DNA of 37,183 nucleotides from Bryobacterales bacterium. GTDB lineage: Bacteria; Acidobacteriota; Terriglobia; Bryobacterales; UBA6623. The DNA lies in assembly GCA_022824585.1 (NCBI GenBank), contig JAJDZN010000118.1, positions 1 to 37,183 of the forward strand, in the 5' to 3' direction. The stretch's first letter is position 1, and the number at the start of each line of letters is the position of its first letter. A program made the position numbers and the translations under genes. This document shows positions 1 to 7,306 of this stretch, in pieces. The notes under the pieces are model-generated. The model made no database searches. It saw only the letters and a program-made list of their open reading frames with translations, and was not told the origin of the DNA.

Positions 1-140
1 GAGCGCACCTGGTTGGACGGGTCGTGCTTGGACAGCACCCGCGTGATGGCCGCCGTCAGCGTCGTCTTGCCGTGGTCGATGTGCCCGATCGTGCCCACGT
101 TCACGTGCGGCTTCGAGCGATCAAACTTTTCCTTTGCCAT
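1..140 (-). CDS. tuf: Elongation factor Tu, N-terminal fragment (runs off window)
   Basis: EF-Tu carries aminoacyl-tRNA to the ribosome as a GTPase in the cytoplasm. Only the first 46 or so codons lie inside the window. The reading begins [20 protein letters not shown] and continues through the P-loop GHIDHGKT, the typical EF-Tu start. The ATG at 140-138 is preceded by an AGAGGA ribosome-binding site. The gene follows tRNA-Tyr by 58 bases on the same strand, so the two are probably one transcript. Identity is certain from the N-terminus; the remainder lies beyond position 1. Confidence 0.97.
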   Translation of the reverse strand, partial: MAKEKFDRSKPHVNVGTIGHIDHGKTTLTAAITRVLSKHDPSNQVR

Positions 141-198
141 GTCTCTGTGTCCTCTTACGCTGCAATCGGAAACGCGAATTCAAGGCCGCCACAAACAC

Positions 199-285
199 TG
201 GTGGACGGGGAAGGATTCGAACCTTCGTAGGGCGTAGCCCGACAGATTTACAGTCTGTTGCCTTTGACCGCTCGGCCACCCGTCC
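199..285 (-). tRNA. tRNA-Tyr (anticodon GTA)
   Basis: Read on the minus strand, an 87-base cloverleaf begins GGACGGGTGGCC and ends CCCGTCC plus ACCA, so the 3' CCA is encoded. The 7-bp acceptor stem GGACGGG/CCCGTCC is perfect. The anticodon arm CAGACTGTAAATCTG gives GUA (tyrosine). The long variable arm (GGGCTACGCCC) is the class II feature expected of bacterial tRNA-Tyr. The T-arm contains GGTTCGAATCC. It sits just upstream of tuf, a reduced version of the common Thr-Tyr-Gly-Thr-tuf cluster. Confidence 0.97.
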
Positions 286-414
286 GCAAAAGGTACCTTG
301 GTCCGCGTCCCTCGTGGATTTGTGTGAACACCGCTTCTACGTCCGCAGGAGCTCTGCGCCGCGTCACGGTTTGCGATAGGCCAGCCGCCGGTTTCCTGAA
401 CAGCCGGTACTGTT

Positions 415-444
415 ATCTTAGCCCATCTCTCGGCTCCGGTTCAA
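415..444 (-). promoter_or_regulatory. Candidate sigma-70 promoter for tRNA-Tyr-tuf
   Basis: On the minus strand TTGAAC (444-439) and TAAGAT (420-415) are separated by 18 bases. They lie about 120 bases upstream of the tRNA-Tyr 5' end, with no gene in between. Both hexamers are close to consensus and the position suits the tRNA-tuf transcript. The remainder of 286-533 shows no gene. Confidence 0.4.
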
Positions 445-533
445 TGCTGGCGAGATGTCCCCTCCCGAGGCCGCTCGCGGGCGATCCCGGCCGTGCCGGC
501 GGCGAGCCGCCGTAGCCGGCGGTCCGCCCGGAA

Positions 534-1778
534 TCAGGCGGAGAGCTGCCGCTTCACAACCTCATCGTTGAGCTCGATCCCCAGGCCGGGCCCGCTTGGC
601 GGAGTGATGAAGCCATTGCTGAAGTCGATCGGCTCCCGCAAAATCTCGCTGTGGAGGGAATTGGAGTTGAACTCCTGGATCAGCAAGTTCGGCGAGCATG
701 TGTCAAGCTGCACCGCCGCCGCGGCAGAAACGGGACCGCAGTACATGTGCGGCGCGATCATCGCGTAGTGGGCCTCGGCCATGCCCGCGATCTTCTTGGA
801 CTCGAGAATTCCCCCGCACTGGCCGACGTCCAGCTGGATAATCTGTGCCGCTTGTTTCTCGAGCACCTGCGAGAATTCGAACTTCGTGACCAGCCGCTCG
901 CCGGTGGCGATCGGGATGCTTGTGTGGGCTGCCACGCGGGCCATCTCGTCAACGTTCTCGGGCGGAACGGGCTCTTCGAACCAGAACGGGTCGAACTCTT
1001 CGAGAATGCTGGCCACCCGGATGGCTCCTGACGTGCTGAACTGGCCGTGGGTGCCGATGCCGATCTCGAGATCGGAGCCGACCGCATTGCGGATTGCCCG
1101 GAAGATCTTGGCCACGTGCCGGATCGTCTTGAGGGAATAGTCGCGCGGCGGGCCGGTGATCGGCCGGAACGGATCCAGCTTGCACGCAGTATTCCCTGCC
1201 CTCACGAGTTCCTCCGCCCGCCTCCCGGCGAGTTCGGGGTCTTCCCAGACTCCCTGAGTATTCATGTAGGCGTAGGCGCGCAACCGGTCATGATACTGGC
1301 CGCCCAGCAGGTTGTACACGGGTTGGTCGGTAGCTTTCCCGACCAAGTCCCAGCAGGCCATTTCGATGGCGGACAGCGCCGGGACGGAGTAGAGGCTTGG
1401 GTGGCGGTAATCGTGCGAGCTGGTGTACATGTCCTGCCAGATCCGCTCCACGTTGAAGGGGCTCTGGCCGATGACAAACCGCTCGCACAGATCGTGCAGC
1501 AGGTCGATCTGCGACTTCAGGTTGGTCACGCCGCCGGTCGGCCGCTCGCCCAAGCCGACGAGGCCCTCGTCGGTGGTCAGCTGCACGAACAGCCACTTCC
1601 GATGGCCGATGTAAGGCTGGACGTTGTCCAGAAGGATCGTCTTCACACGCGTGACTTTCATGCTTCCCGCCTTCGAGCTAGCTGCGAGGCCGGCTGCCGC
1701 TGGGAGCGCGGCCACGCGCGTTGTGCCAAGGCCTGCCGCTAGTGCGCCAGAGCCCTGGAGAAAACTGCGTCGCCGCAT
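534..1778 (-). CDS. Exported mandelate racemase/muconate-lactonizing-type enzyme (enolase superfamily)
   Basis: This belongs to the enolase superfamily, close to galactonate-dehydratase-type acid-sugar dehydratases; the substrate cannot be read from sequence. The chosen ATG gives 414 aa beginning with a twin-arginine signal (MRRRSFLQGSGALAAG), implying folded export. A longer in-frame reading from 1820 would bury that signal. The N-terminal capping domain starts near residue 40. In the barrel, superfamily residues are visible: K200 in CKLD, H244 in THG, E268 in FWFEEP, E294 in ATGER, D317 in QLDVG and H344 in APHMY. The first metal-ligand Asp expected two residues before H244 is Gly242 (GIGTHG against GLDFHG in galactonate dehydratase). 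A TAGAAT -10-like box lies at 1862-1857, so the gene may have its own promoter although moxR precedes it by 158 bases. Confidence 0.85.
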   Translation of the reverse strand: MRRRSFLQGSGALAAGLGTTRVAALPAAAGLAASSKAGSMKVTRVKTILLDNVQPYIGHRKWLFVQLTTDEGLVGLGERPTGGVTNLKSQIDLLHDLCERFVIGQSPFNVERIWQDMYTSSHDYRHPSLYSVPALSAIEMACWDLVGKATDQPVYNLLGGQYHDRLRAYAYMNTQGVWEDPELAGRRAEELVRAGNTACKLDPFRPITGPPRDYSLKTIRHVAKIFRAIRNAVGSDLEIGIGTHGQFSTSGAIRVASILEEFDPFWFEEPVPPENVDEMARVAAHTSIPIATGERLVTKFEFSQVLEKQAAQIIQLDVGQCGGILESKKIAGMAEAHYAMIAPHMYCGPVSAAAAVQLDTCSPNLLIQEFNSNSLHSEILREPIDFSNGFITPPSGPGLGIELNDEVVKRQLSA

Positions 1779-1936
1779 CCTTACCGCCTTAGCCTCGGCT
1801 GCCAGTGGATCGGCCCTCAACTGGGGAGAACCGCGAATCGCTGGCAGCCGCGCAATATTCTACGGCACTGAGGGCCGTGTTGGGGCGGCTTGCAACGCCG
1901 CAGCTGGAATTCGCGGATCTGGCCGTCCCCAACGCC

Positions 1937-2932
1937 CTAGGGCATCGTGGGCTCGGGCAAGGACTCGAGCATTTCGAGCAGGAGGTCGTCTTCGGTCCGC
2001 CCGTCAGCGTGAGCGTCGAAGTTCAGGATGATCCGATGACGCAGGGCCGGTAGGGCCAACTCTCTGACGTCGTCTGCGCTCACGTGCAGCCGTCCCTGCA
2101 TCAGCGCCCTGACCCGCCCGCAGAGCACGAGCGCCTGTGCACCGCGAGGCGAACTGCCGTAACGGACGTACTTGCGTGCCAGCGCATGTTCCTTCCCGGG
2201 GCGAGGTTGCGTCGCTAGGACCAAACTGATGGCGTAATCGCGAACATGGGGCGCCACCAAAGTCTTGGACGCGGCGCGTCGCAGTTCAAGGATCTGATCG
2301 CGGTCCAAGATCGCGTCGACCTCCAGCGGCGTGGTATCCGCCGTGCGATCCACGATGGCGGTGAGGTCTTCGCGCTCGGGGTATTCCACCAGCAGCTTGA
2401 GCAAGAAGCGATCCAGCTGGGCCTCGGGCAACGGGTAGGTCCCTTCCATCTCGAGCGGGTTTTGCGTGGCCATCACCAAGAACGGCTCGTCAAGCTCGTG
2501 CGTCGTCGTGCCGCTGGTGACAGTCTTCTCCTGCATGGCCTCCAGCAGCGCCGACTGCGTGCGCGGCGTTGCGCGATTGATTTCGTCGGCGAGCACGAGG
2601 TGCGCGAAGACAGGGCCCTTCTCGAATCGGAGGGCCTTGGCGCCAAGCTCGTTGGTGTCCATCACGACACTGCCTAGGATGTCCGCTGGCATCAGGTCGG
2701 GCGTGAACTGGATCCGCGAGTAGTCCAGGTGCAGCGCGCGCCCGAGCGTCCTCAGCAAGGTTGTCTTGCCGAGGCCCGGCACGCCCTCAAGCAACACGTG
2801 ACCGCCCGATAGCAGAGCGTTCAGCACGCCGTTGACCACGCGCTCGTGGCCGACAATCACTCGCTGGATCTGCGTGCGAACGGCGTCGATCTGTTCCGTT
2901 GCGCTATGCAACGTCGTGTCTTGGGCCAGCAT
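1937..2932 (-). CDS. MoxR-family AAA+ ATPase
   Basis: MoxR ATPases act as chaperone-like remodelers, usually with von Willebrand A or membrane partner proteins. The 331-aa sequence has Walker A GVPGLGKT (residues 50-57), Walker B VLADEINRA (Asp116-Glu117), the MoxR signature NRATPRTQSALLEAMQE, and the sensor region ATQNPLEMEGTYPLPEAQLD. The C-terminal lid contains SSPRGAQAL. The ATG follows immediately after the TAG of the upstream membrane protein (TAG-ATG, no spacer), so the two are translationally coupled. The DUF58 and VWA genes that often accompany moxR are not found nearby. Confidence 0.92.
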   Translation of the reverse strand: MLAQDTTLHSATEQIDAVRTQIQRVIVGHERVVNGVLNALLSGGHVLLEGVPGLGKTTLLRTLGRALHLDYSRIQFTPDLMPADILGSVVMDTNELGAKALRFEKGPVFAHLVLADEINRATPRTQSALLEAMQEKTVTSGTTTHELDEPFLVMATQNPLEMEGTYPLPEAQLDRFLLKLLVEYPEREDLTAIVDRTADTTPLEVDAILDRDQILELRRAASKTLVAPHVRDYAISLVLATQPRPGKEHALARKYVRYGSSPRGAQALVLCGRVRALMQGRLHVSADDVRELALPALRHRIILNFDAHADGRTEDDLLLEMLESLPEPTMP

Positions 2933-4411
2933 CTACTCGGCGTTCCTTCTCAACGTGTCGAAATAGTTCTGAATATAGGTGCGGTAGGGCGCGGGGATCT
3001 CGTCCCGGCTCACGGACCCGTCGCCATCGCCGTGGTAAGTCGAACGCTGATTGTAAGGCACCGACGCTGACTGCTCGGCTAGGCGGGTCTCGATCGTCAC
3101 CTCGCCCCTCATCTTCTCGGCGCGTTCCATGTAGAGTTCCTCGAGGGCACCAAGCACTTCCAACTGCTCCGCTTCGGCGAGTTCCTTGTCCCCGTCGCTC
3201 GTGCCCGCGGCCGAGGCGTTCTCCCCGCCACTCTGGTCGCCGGTGCTGTCCTCGCCACTAGTTGTCCCGGCGGATGCGGACTCGCCAGCCTCGGGTCCGG
3301 CCTCGCCACCCTCCATGGACGCGTCGGCTGCCTGGGCCGACGGGTCCTGTTCTGCCTCTCCCGAGTCGGCGGGATTTCCGGACGATGCGGTCTCTTCTGT
3401 GCTGCCGCTGCCCTGTTCCTGACCCGACTCCGAAGTTGAAGACTCGCTGGAGGCCATGTCCAGCGTCTGCAGCATGTTGTCGAACGCCTGCTTGAGCTTG
3501 TCGAACAAGCTCTGGGACTCCTCGTCCCAGAGCTCGCTGCCGGTCTCAGACGGCAAGTTCCCATCTTGGTTGTCCGGCGACAAGTCCGCGTCTTCGGCTT
3601 GCAGCGTCGAATCTTCGAGCGAGCCCTCCGGGCCTTGCTCCTCCAAAGGCACTGTGATCAGTCCTTCCACGTCGGGCATCTCGACCGCCTCGCTGGGCGG
3701 CTCCTCATGGGCTTCGCGAGGCAGTTCAGACTTGGGAGAGTCCTGTTCGGAAGCAGGTCGTTCGAAGAACTCTTCGTCTCCCGGAGGGAGCTGATCCCTG
3801 TCCGTCTGGTCGATCGCAGCCGCTCGCGGGCGCTCGTCGGCATTCGGGGCGGGCTGCTGGCCGAAGATGGCCGTCAGGATCAGCGATGCAAGGGGGGGCT
3901 CGAACGAGACGGTCGCTTGGAGCCCGACCCGGAGCCCGAAGAGAAGGAGAGCGGACGCCAGCAACCAGACGCTGGTGCGCTGGGCCGGAGATACGACGCG
4001 CGGGAACGCCTGCCGGGGATCCACGTGCGCGGCGAGCTTGGAAGCGGCCTCGTACTGGGCGGCCGCCACGCGGCTCCGCTGCCTGTCGATTCCTGCTGTC
4101 TTGAAGTGGTACGCCGTAGACAGGGCGTCTTGAAGGCCCGAACGCGCGTCCACTAGCTGCGCTACTGCGTACTTGGTAGGCAGGCAAGCCCCGAGCCGCT
4201 GCGCGGCGATCCAGATCCCAAGCCCGGCGGCCAACGGGAGTGTGACGAACGGAACATAGCGCGTGCCCAGCACGAGCAGGCTGCAGAAGCCGACCAAGCA
4301 GACTGCGAGCGCCAAGCAGCCTTCCCGCGTGCGGAGCTGCCCGGCGATGCGCCTGCGACAGGTCTCGACGAGCCCCTCAACGAGACCCAGGTTCAAATTG
4401 GATGCGGGCAT
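2933..4411 (-). CDS. Membrane protein with long acidic, Ser/Gly/Glu-rich region, partner of MoxR
   Basis: No characterised family is recognised. The 492-aa protein has two membrane segments near residues 31-49 and 52-70 and a third near 145-168. A low-complexity stretch rich in Glu, Asp, Ser and Gly follows (about 185-400) with almost no hydrophobic residues, probably disordered. The short folded-looking C-terminus ends EIPAPYRTYIQNYFDTLRR, a tail often seen in proteins encoded beside moxR. Residues 75-140 resemble the cytoplasmic helical part of such proteins. It is first in the operon with moxR directly behind it, so it is probably the substrate or membrane anchor of that ATPase (inference). 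A perfect TATAAT lies 27-32 bases upstream of its ATG. Confidence 0.75.
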   Translation of the reverse strand: MPASNLNLGLVEGLVETCRRRIAGQLRTREGCLALAVCLVGFCSLLVLGTRYVPFVTLPLAAGLGIWIAAQRLGACLPTKYAVAQLVDARSGLQDALSTAYHFKTAGIDRQRSRVAAAQYEAASKLAAHVDPRQAFPRVVSPAQRTSVWLLASALLLFGLRVGLQATVSFEPPLASLILTAIFGQQPAPNADERPRAAAIDQTDRDQLPPGDEEFFERPASEQDSPKSELPREAHEEPPSEAVEMPDVEGLITVPLEEQGPEGSLEDSTLQAEDADLSPDNQDGNLPSETGSELWDEESQSLFDKLKQAFDNMLQTLDMASSESSTSESGQEQGSGSTEETASSGNPADSGEAEQDPSAQAADASMEGGEAGPEAGESASAGTTSGEDSTGDQSGGENASAAGTSDGDKELAEAEQLEVLGALEELYMERAEKMRGEVTIETRLAEQSASVPYNQRSTYHGDGDGSVSRDEIPAPYRTYIQNYFDTLRRNAE

Positions 4412-4437
4412 AGGCCGGTAGGCCGAAACAGAACACG

Positions 4438-4443
4438 ATTATA
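4438..4443 (-). promoter_or_regulatory. -10 box (TATAAT) for the moxR operon
   Basis: A perfect TATAAT on the minus strand lies 26 bases before the ATG at 4411, giving a 5' leader of roughly 20 bases. No convincing -35 hexamer is seen at 16-18 bases. It lies in the 95-base spacer shared with the divergent TPR gene. Confidence 0.4.
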
Positions 4444-4506
4444 AGAGAGAGCACGCGCTCGCCGTTGCGTCGGGCGCTAGACTGCTGATTGTAGGGTTTC
4501 GGCAAG

Positions 4507-5361
4507 TTGTCTAGGTTCTTCCTCGCCTTCGCCATCGCGCTGCTGCCCGCGTGCGGATGTCACGCGGGTGCTCAGGAAGACGGGCGCCTGCTGCAGGACG
4601 CGATTGCGTCGCTACGTTCCGGGGATGCGGCCCGTGCCGCTGAGCTGGCTAGCGAACAGATTGAGGCCTCCGCGGAACCGAATCCCACGGCGTTCTGGAT
4701 TCGGGCACAGGCTCGGACGCATCTTGAGGACTACGCCGGAGCCGCCGCAGACCTTGAGCGGCTGGCGGAGCTAGAACCTGACAACGCCCGCATCAATCTG
4801 GAACTGGGCTCGGCGAGGTTCCGCAACGGCGACATGGCCGGATCGGTTGCCGCCTTCGAGCGCGTAGCCGAGCTCGAAGCGCACTCAAGGGCGCAGCTTT
4901 GGCAACTCGGGATCTCGCAATACTACGCAGGGGACTTTGCAGGCTGCGCGGCCCTGTTCGAACTTCATCGCACGGTGAACCCACAGGACGTGGAGAATTC
5001 TGTCTGGCACTTCCTGTGCGTTGCGGCGACCAGAGGGTTCGACGCCGCGCGTGCGGGACTGATCCCGATCGACAGGGACGGAAGGGTGCCCATGATGGAG
5101 GTGTTCGCTCTCTTCGGTGGCAGCGGCGGCGTGCAAGACGTGTTGGAAGCGGCTGACCGCGCGGGCAGTTCCGGCGGAGGCACGGGCCCGGAATTCTATG
5201 CTCACCTGTATCTGGGCCTCTACTACGAGGCCATGGGCGAGACGGGCGACTCACGGGCGCACATTGCGAAGGCTGTGCAGAGAAAGCAGTCCGGCAACTA
5301 CATGTGGCAGGTTGCCAGAGTGCACCGAGAGCTTCGCGAGCGTTCGGAAGCTGATCGGTGA
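4507..5361 (+). CDS. TPR-repeat protein, probable exported lipoprotein
   Basis: This is a 284-aa tetratricopeptide protein of unknown specific role. The TTG start gives a hydrophobic signal (MSRFFLAFAIALLPACGC) with a lipobox-like LPAC, so an anchored lipoprotein is likely. TPR-like helical pairs run from about residue 30 to 150, with repeat cores such as NPTAFWIRAQARTHLEDYAG, NARINLELGSARFRNGDMAG and SRAQLWQLGISQYYAGDFAG. The C-terminal third (FYAHLYLGLYYEAMGETGD) forms another pair. The arrangement resembles NlpI-type TPR lipoproteins. It is divergent from the moxR operon and has no obvious ribosome-binding site, so the exact start is uncertain. Confidence 0.75.
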   Translation: MSRFFLAFAIALLPACGCHAGAQEDGRLLQDAIASLRSGDAARAAELASEQIEASAEPNPTAFWIRAQARTHLEDYAGAAADLERLAELEPDNARINLELGSARFRNGDMAGSVAAFERVAELEAHSRAQLWQLGISQYYAGDFAGCAALFELHRTVNPQDVENSVWHFLCVAATRGFDAARAGLIPIDRDGRVPMMEVFALFGGSGGVQDVLEAADRAGSSGGGTGPEFYAHLYLGLYYEAMGETGDSRAHIAKAVQRKQSGNYMWQVARVHRELRERSEADR

Positions 5362-5462
5362 CTGCAATCGCGAAGCAGTAGCGGTCCTGGACGTGCCCGA
5401 TGCTTGGCTGCAATCTCCGACACGGCGCGGAGATTTCAGGATTGCTGGGTCGCCGATCCGAT

Positions 5463-5897
5463 CTAGGGCAGAGTCTGGAAGGGATCGACCGCGGCGATTC
5501 CGAGCGGCGCGAAACGCCGCAGGTTACCGGTCAGGATCGTCAGGCCTTGGCTTTCAGCGGTTGCCGCGATCGCTATATCGGCGAACCCGGGCGAATGGCC
5601 CGCCTCGCGTGCGTTGTCCATCAGTCTCCCGGCCAAGCGCGCCGCAGCGGTGTCGAACGAGAGGACCCTATGACCGTAGAGATGAAGCATGACCTCGAGC
5701 CAATTTCCAATTCTGGCGGCCCTCGATGCAGCCCCGGACCGTTTCAGCTTGGCGATGCCGTTGCAGACTTCAGCCAGCGTGACCGTCGATAGGAATAGGT
5801 CCCCCGCGTGCTGATCCATCCAGTTGATCAGATCCACGGATCGCTTGGGACGGTCGGGCGTCCCAGCCGAAAGCACGTCGGTGTCTACCAAGTACAA
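5463..5897 (-). CDS. PIN-domain ribonuclease toxin (VapC-type)
   Basis: VapC toxins are Mg-dependent RNases held inactive by the cognate antitoxin. The 144-aa protein fits the PIN fold. Acidic residues are at D5 and D7 (MYLVDTDVLS), E43 (LAEVCNGIAK) and D107 (GFADIAIAATAE), with the late-strand LTGNLRRF carrying Asn125. The start is a TTG 9 bases after the antitoxin stop, with AGAGG upstream; no in-frame ATG fits the first beta strand. Together with the upstream antitoxin gene it forms a standard antitoxin-first operon. Confidence 0.88.
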   Translation of the reverse strand: MYLVDTDVLSAGTPDRPKRSVDLINWMDQHAGDLFLSTVTLAEVCNGIAKLKRSGAASRAARIGNWLEVMLHLYGHRVLSFDTAAARLAGRLMDNAREAGHSPGFADIAIAATAESQGLTILTGNLRRFAPLGIAAVDPFQTLP

Positions 5898-5906
5898 GAA
5901 CGCCTC

Positions 5907-6149
5907 TTAGAGCAGAGTGTCGCTCGATGGGCCCGGGTCTCGCGGTGGCAGGTCTTCGTCTTCCAGCGGAGCCGACAGCAGCAACCGGCCGAAGGATGGC
6001 ACCTGGCGGAGCCGGTTCCATTGCTCGACCCCGAGGATTACGGCTTGGGGTTTGCCGTGGCGAGTGATGACGGTCGTCTCTCCACTTGCCGCCTCTGCTA
6101 CCAAGCTTGACAACTTCGCCTTCGCGTCACGCAACTGAATCCTTTGCAT
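5907..6149 (-). CDS. Phd/YefM-type antitoxin of the PIN toxin
   Basis: The antitoxin binds and neutralises the adjacent PIN toxin and normally autorepresses the operon. The ATG at 6149 gives 80 aa beginning MQRIQLRDAKAKLSSLVAEA. The Phd/YefM fold is recognisable in the N-terminal DNA-binding part, ending near TRHGKPQAVILGVEQW. The acidic C-terminal tail (APLEDEDLPPRDP) is the expected toxin-wrapping segment. GAGGG sits about 12 bases upstream. A longer reading from 6212 has no supporting features and would cover the likely promoter. Confidence 0.87.
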   Translation of the reverse strand: MQRIQLRDAKAKLSSLVAEAASGETTVITRHGKPQAVILGVEQWNRLRQVPSFGRLLLSAPLEDEDLPPRDPGPSSDTLL

Positions 6150-6177
6150 CGGGACAACCCTCGAAGTGACCACTGTA

Positions 6178-6195
6178 GTCATAGTATGGCATGAC
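6178..6195. promoter_or_regulatory. Inverted repeat, candidate operator of the toxin-antitoxin operon
   Basis: GTCAT (6178-6182) and ATGAC (6191-6195) form a perfect 5-bp inverted repeat around an 8-base centre, about 30 bases upstream of the antitoxin ATG. A TACTAT -10-like box falls inside it on the minus strand. Such placement suits autorepression by a Phd-type antitoxin. The other bases of 6150-6538 hold only the promoter of the next operon and no recognisable gene. Confidence 0.35.
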
Positions 6196-6483
6196 GTCCG
6201 GAACCCCAGCAAGACACGAGTAGAATGCCGAGCTGCGCGTGGCAGCTTGATGCGCTTCGAGAAGCGCTCTCGCCGGACCCCTGCAACGGCTGAGTCTTGC
6301 GGGCAACGTCGGCTCCTAGATTTGGTGCATGTGTTTCATGCGCGTACAACTTCCTCGCGGTCAGTATCTCTACTCCCGCCCGAACTCTTGGTTCTGTTGC
6401 GACGCGTGAGGTCGGGCCGGGCCTTCCACCAGCCGGGACGTAGACGAAACAAATCCGGCTGACACGCCCAATGTTGGGTTGCC

Positions 6484-6494
6484 TACACTACAAT
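6484..6494 (+). promoter_or_regulatory. Overlapping -10 boxes TACACT/TACAAT before the ABC efflux operon
   Basis: TACACT (6484-6489) and TACAAT (6489-6494) overlap by one base and precede the GTG start chosen at 6539 by about 45 bases. No clear -35 is present. Transcription from here would exclude the upstream TTG at 6479 and therefore favours the later start. Confidence 0.35.
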
Positions 6495-6538
6495 TCACTC
6501 GTGTCGTGCCTGACGCGGGGGAGTCAGGAGCTTCGAGC

Positions 6539-7303
6539 GTGACGGCGTCGATTCCCGATCCAGCCCGGCAAGCCAGTGCCGATGGCGGCTTTCGCGGCCA
6601 AGATATCGTTTTCGAGGCCAAGAACGTCACCAAGCGCTACGACATGGGCGAAGTGGCCGTCGATGCGCTGCGGGGCGTGAACCTGAGCCTGCGCGCGTCG
6701 GAGTTCATTGTTCTGCTTGGGCCGTCTGGCAGCGGCAAGTCGACCTTGCTCAACATACTCGGCGGCCTCGACTTGCCCACGTCAGGGACGGTCACTTATC
6801 GCGGACGCGACCTTAGCGGAGCAGACGACGCCACTCGGACCGCATACCGCCGGAACCATGTGGGCTTTGTGTTCCAGTTCTATAACCTCATCCCGAGCCT
6901 GACGGCTCGAGAGAACGTAGCGCTCGTGACCGAGATCGTGCGCGATCCCATGCCGCCGCAGGAAGCGCTCCGCATCGTAGGGCTGGGCGACCGCATGAAC
7001 CACTTTCCCGCGCAGCTCTCTGGCGGCGAACAGCAGCGCGTGGCGATCGCGCGGGCAATTTCGAAGCGACCCGAAGTGTTGCTGTGCGACGAACCTACCG
7101 GAGCGCTGGACATCTCCACCGGAGTGGTGGTGCTGGAGGCCATCGAGCGCATCAACCAAGAACTCGGCACCGCCACGGCGGTCATCACCCACAACGCCGC
7201 CGTGGCGTCTATCGCGGACCGCGTCGTGCAACTCTCGGACGGCCTGATCGTGGCGGATCGCGGCAATCCAGTAAAGACCGCCGCCCGAGACCTCACGTGG
7301 TAG
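6539..7303 (+). CDS. ABC transporter ATP-binding protein (MacB/LolD/DevA type)
   Basis: This is the cytoplasmic ATPase of a tripartite export or mechanotransmission ABC system. The GTG start at 6539 has GGAG 8 bases upstream and gives 254 aa; an in-frame TTG at 6479 would add 20 unconserved residues. Walker A is GPSGSGKST (about 61-69), the Q-loop lies in [12 protein letters not shown], the signature is [14 protein letters not shown], Walker B is [11 protein letters not shown] and the H-loop is VITHN. The short N-terminal tail before the domain is unusual but small. Three bases separate its stop from the permease ATG, so the three genes form one operon. Confidence 0.92.
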   Translation: MTASIPDPARQASADGGFRGQDIVFEAKNVTKRYDMGEVAVDALRGVNLSLRASEFIVLLGPSGSGKSTLLNILGGLDLPTSGTVTYRGRDLSGADDATRTAYRRNHVGFVFQFYNLIPSLTARENVALVTEIVRDPMPPQEALRIVGLGDRMNHFPAQLSGGEQQRVAIARAISKRPEVLLCDEPTGALDISTGVVVLEAIERINQELGTATAVITHNAAVASIADRVVQLSDGLIVADRGNPVKTAARDLTW

Positions 7304-7306
7304 GCC

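Noticed and set aside
3180..3860. Acidic Ser/Glu/Gly stretch as a possible tandem repeat
   Set aside because: The codons are compositionally biased but no fixed repeat unit recurs.
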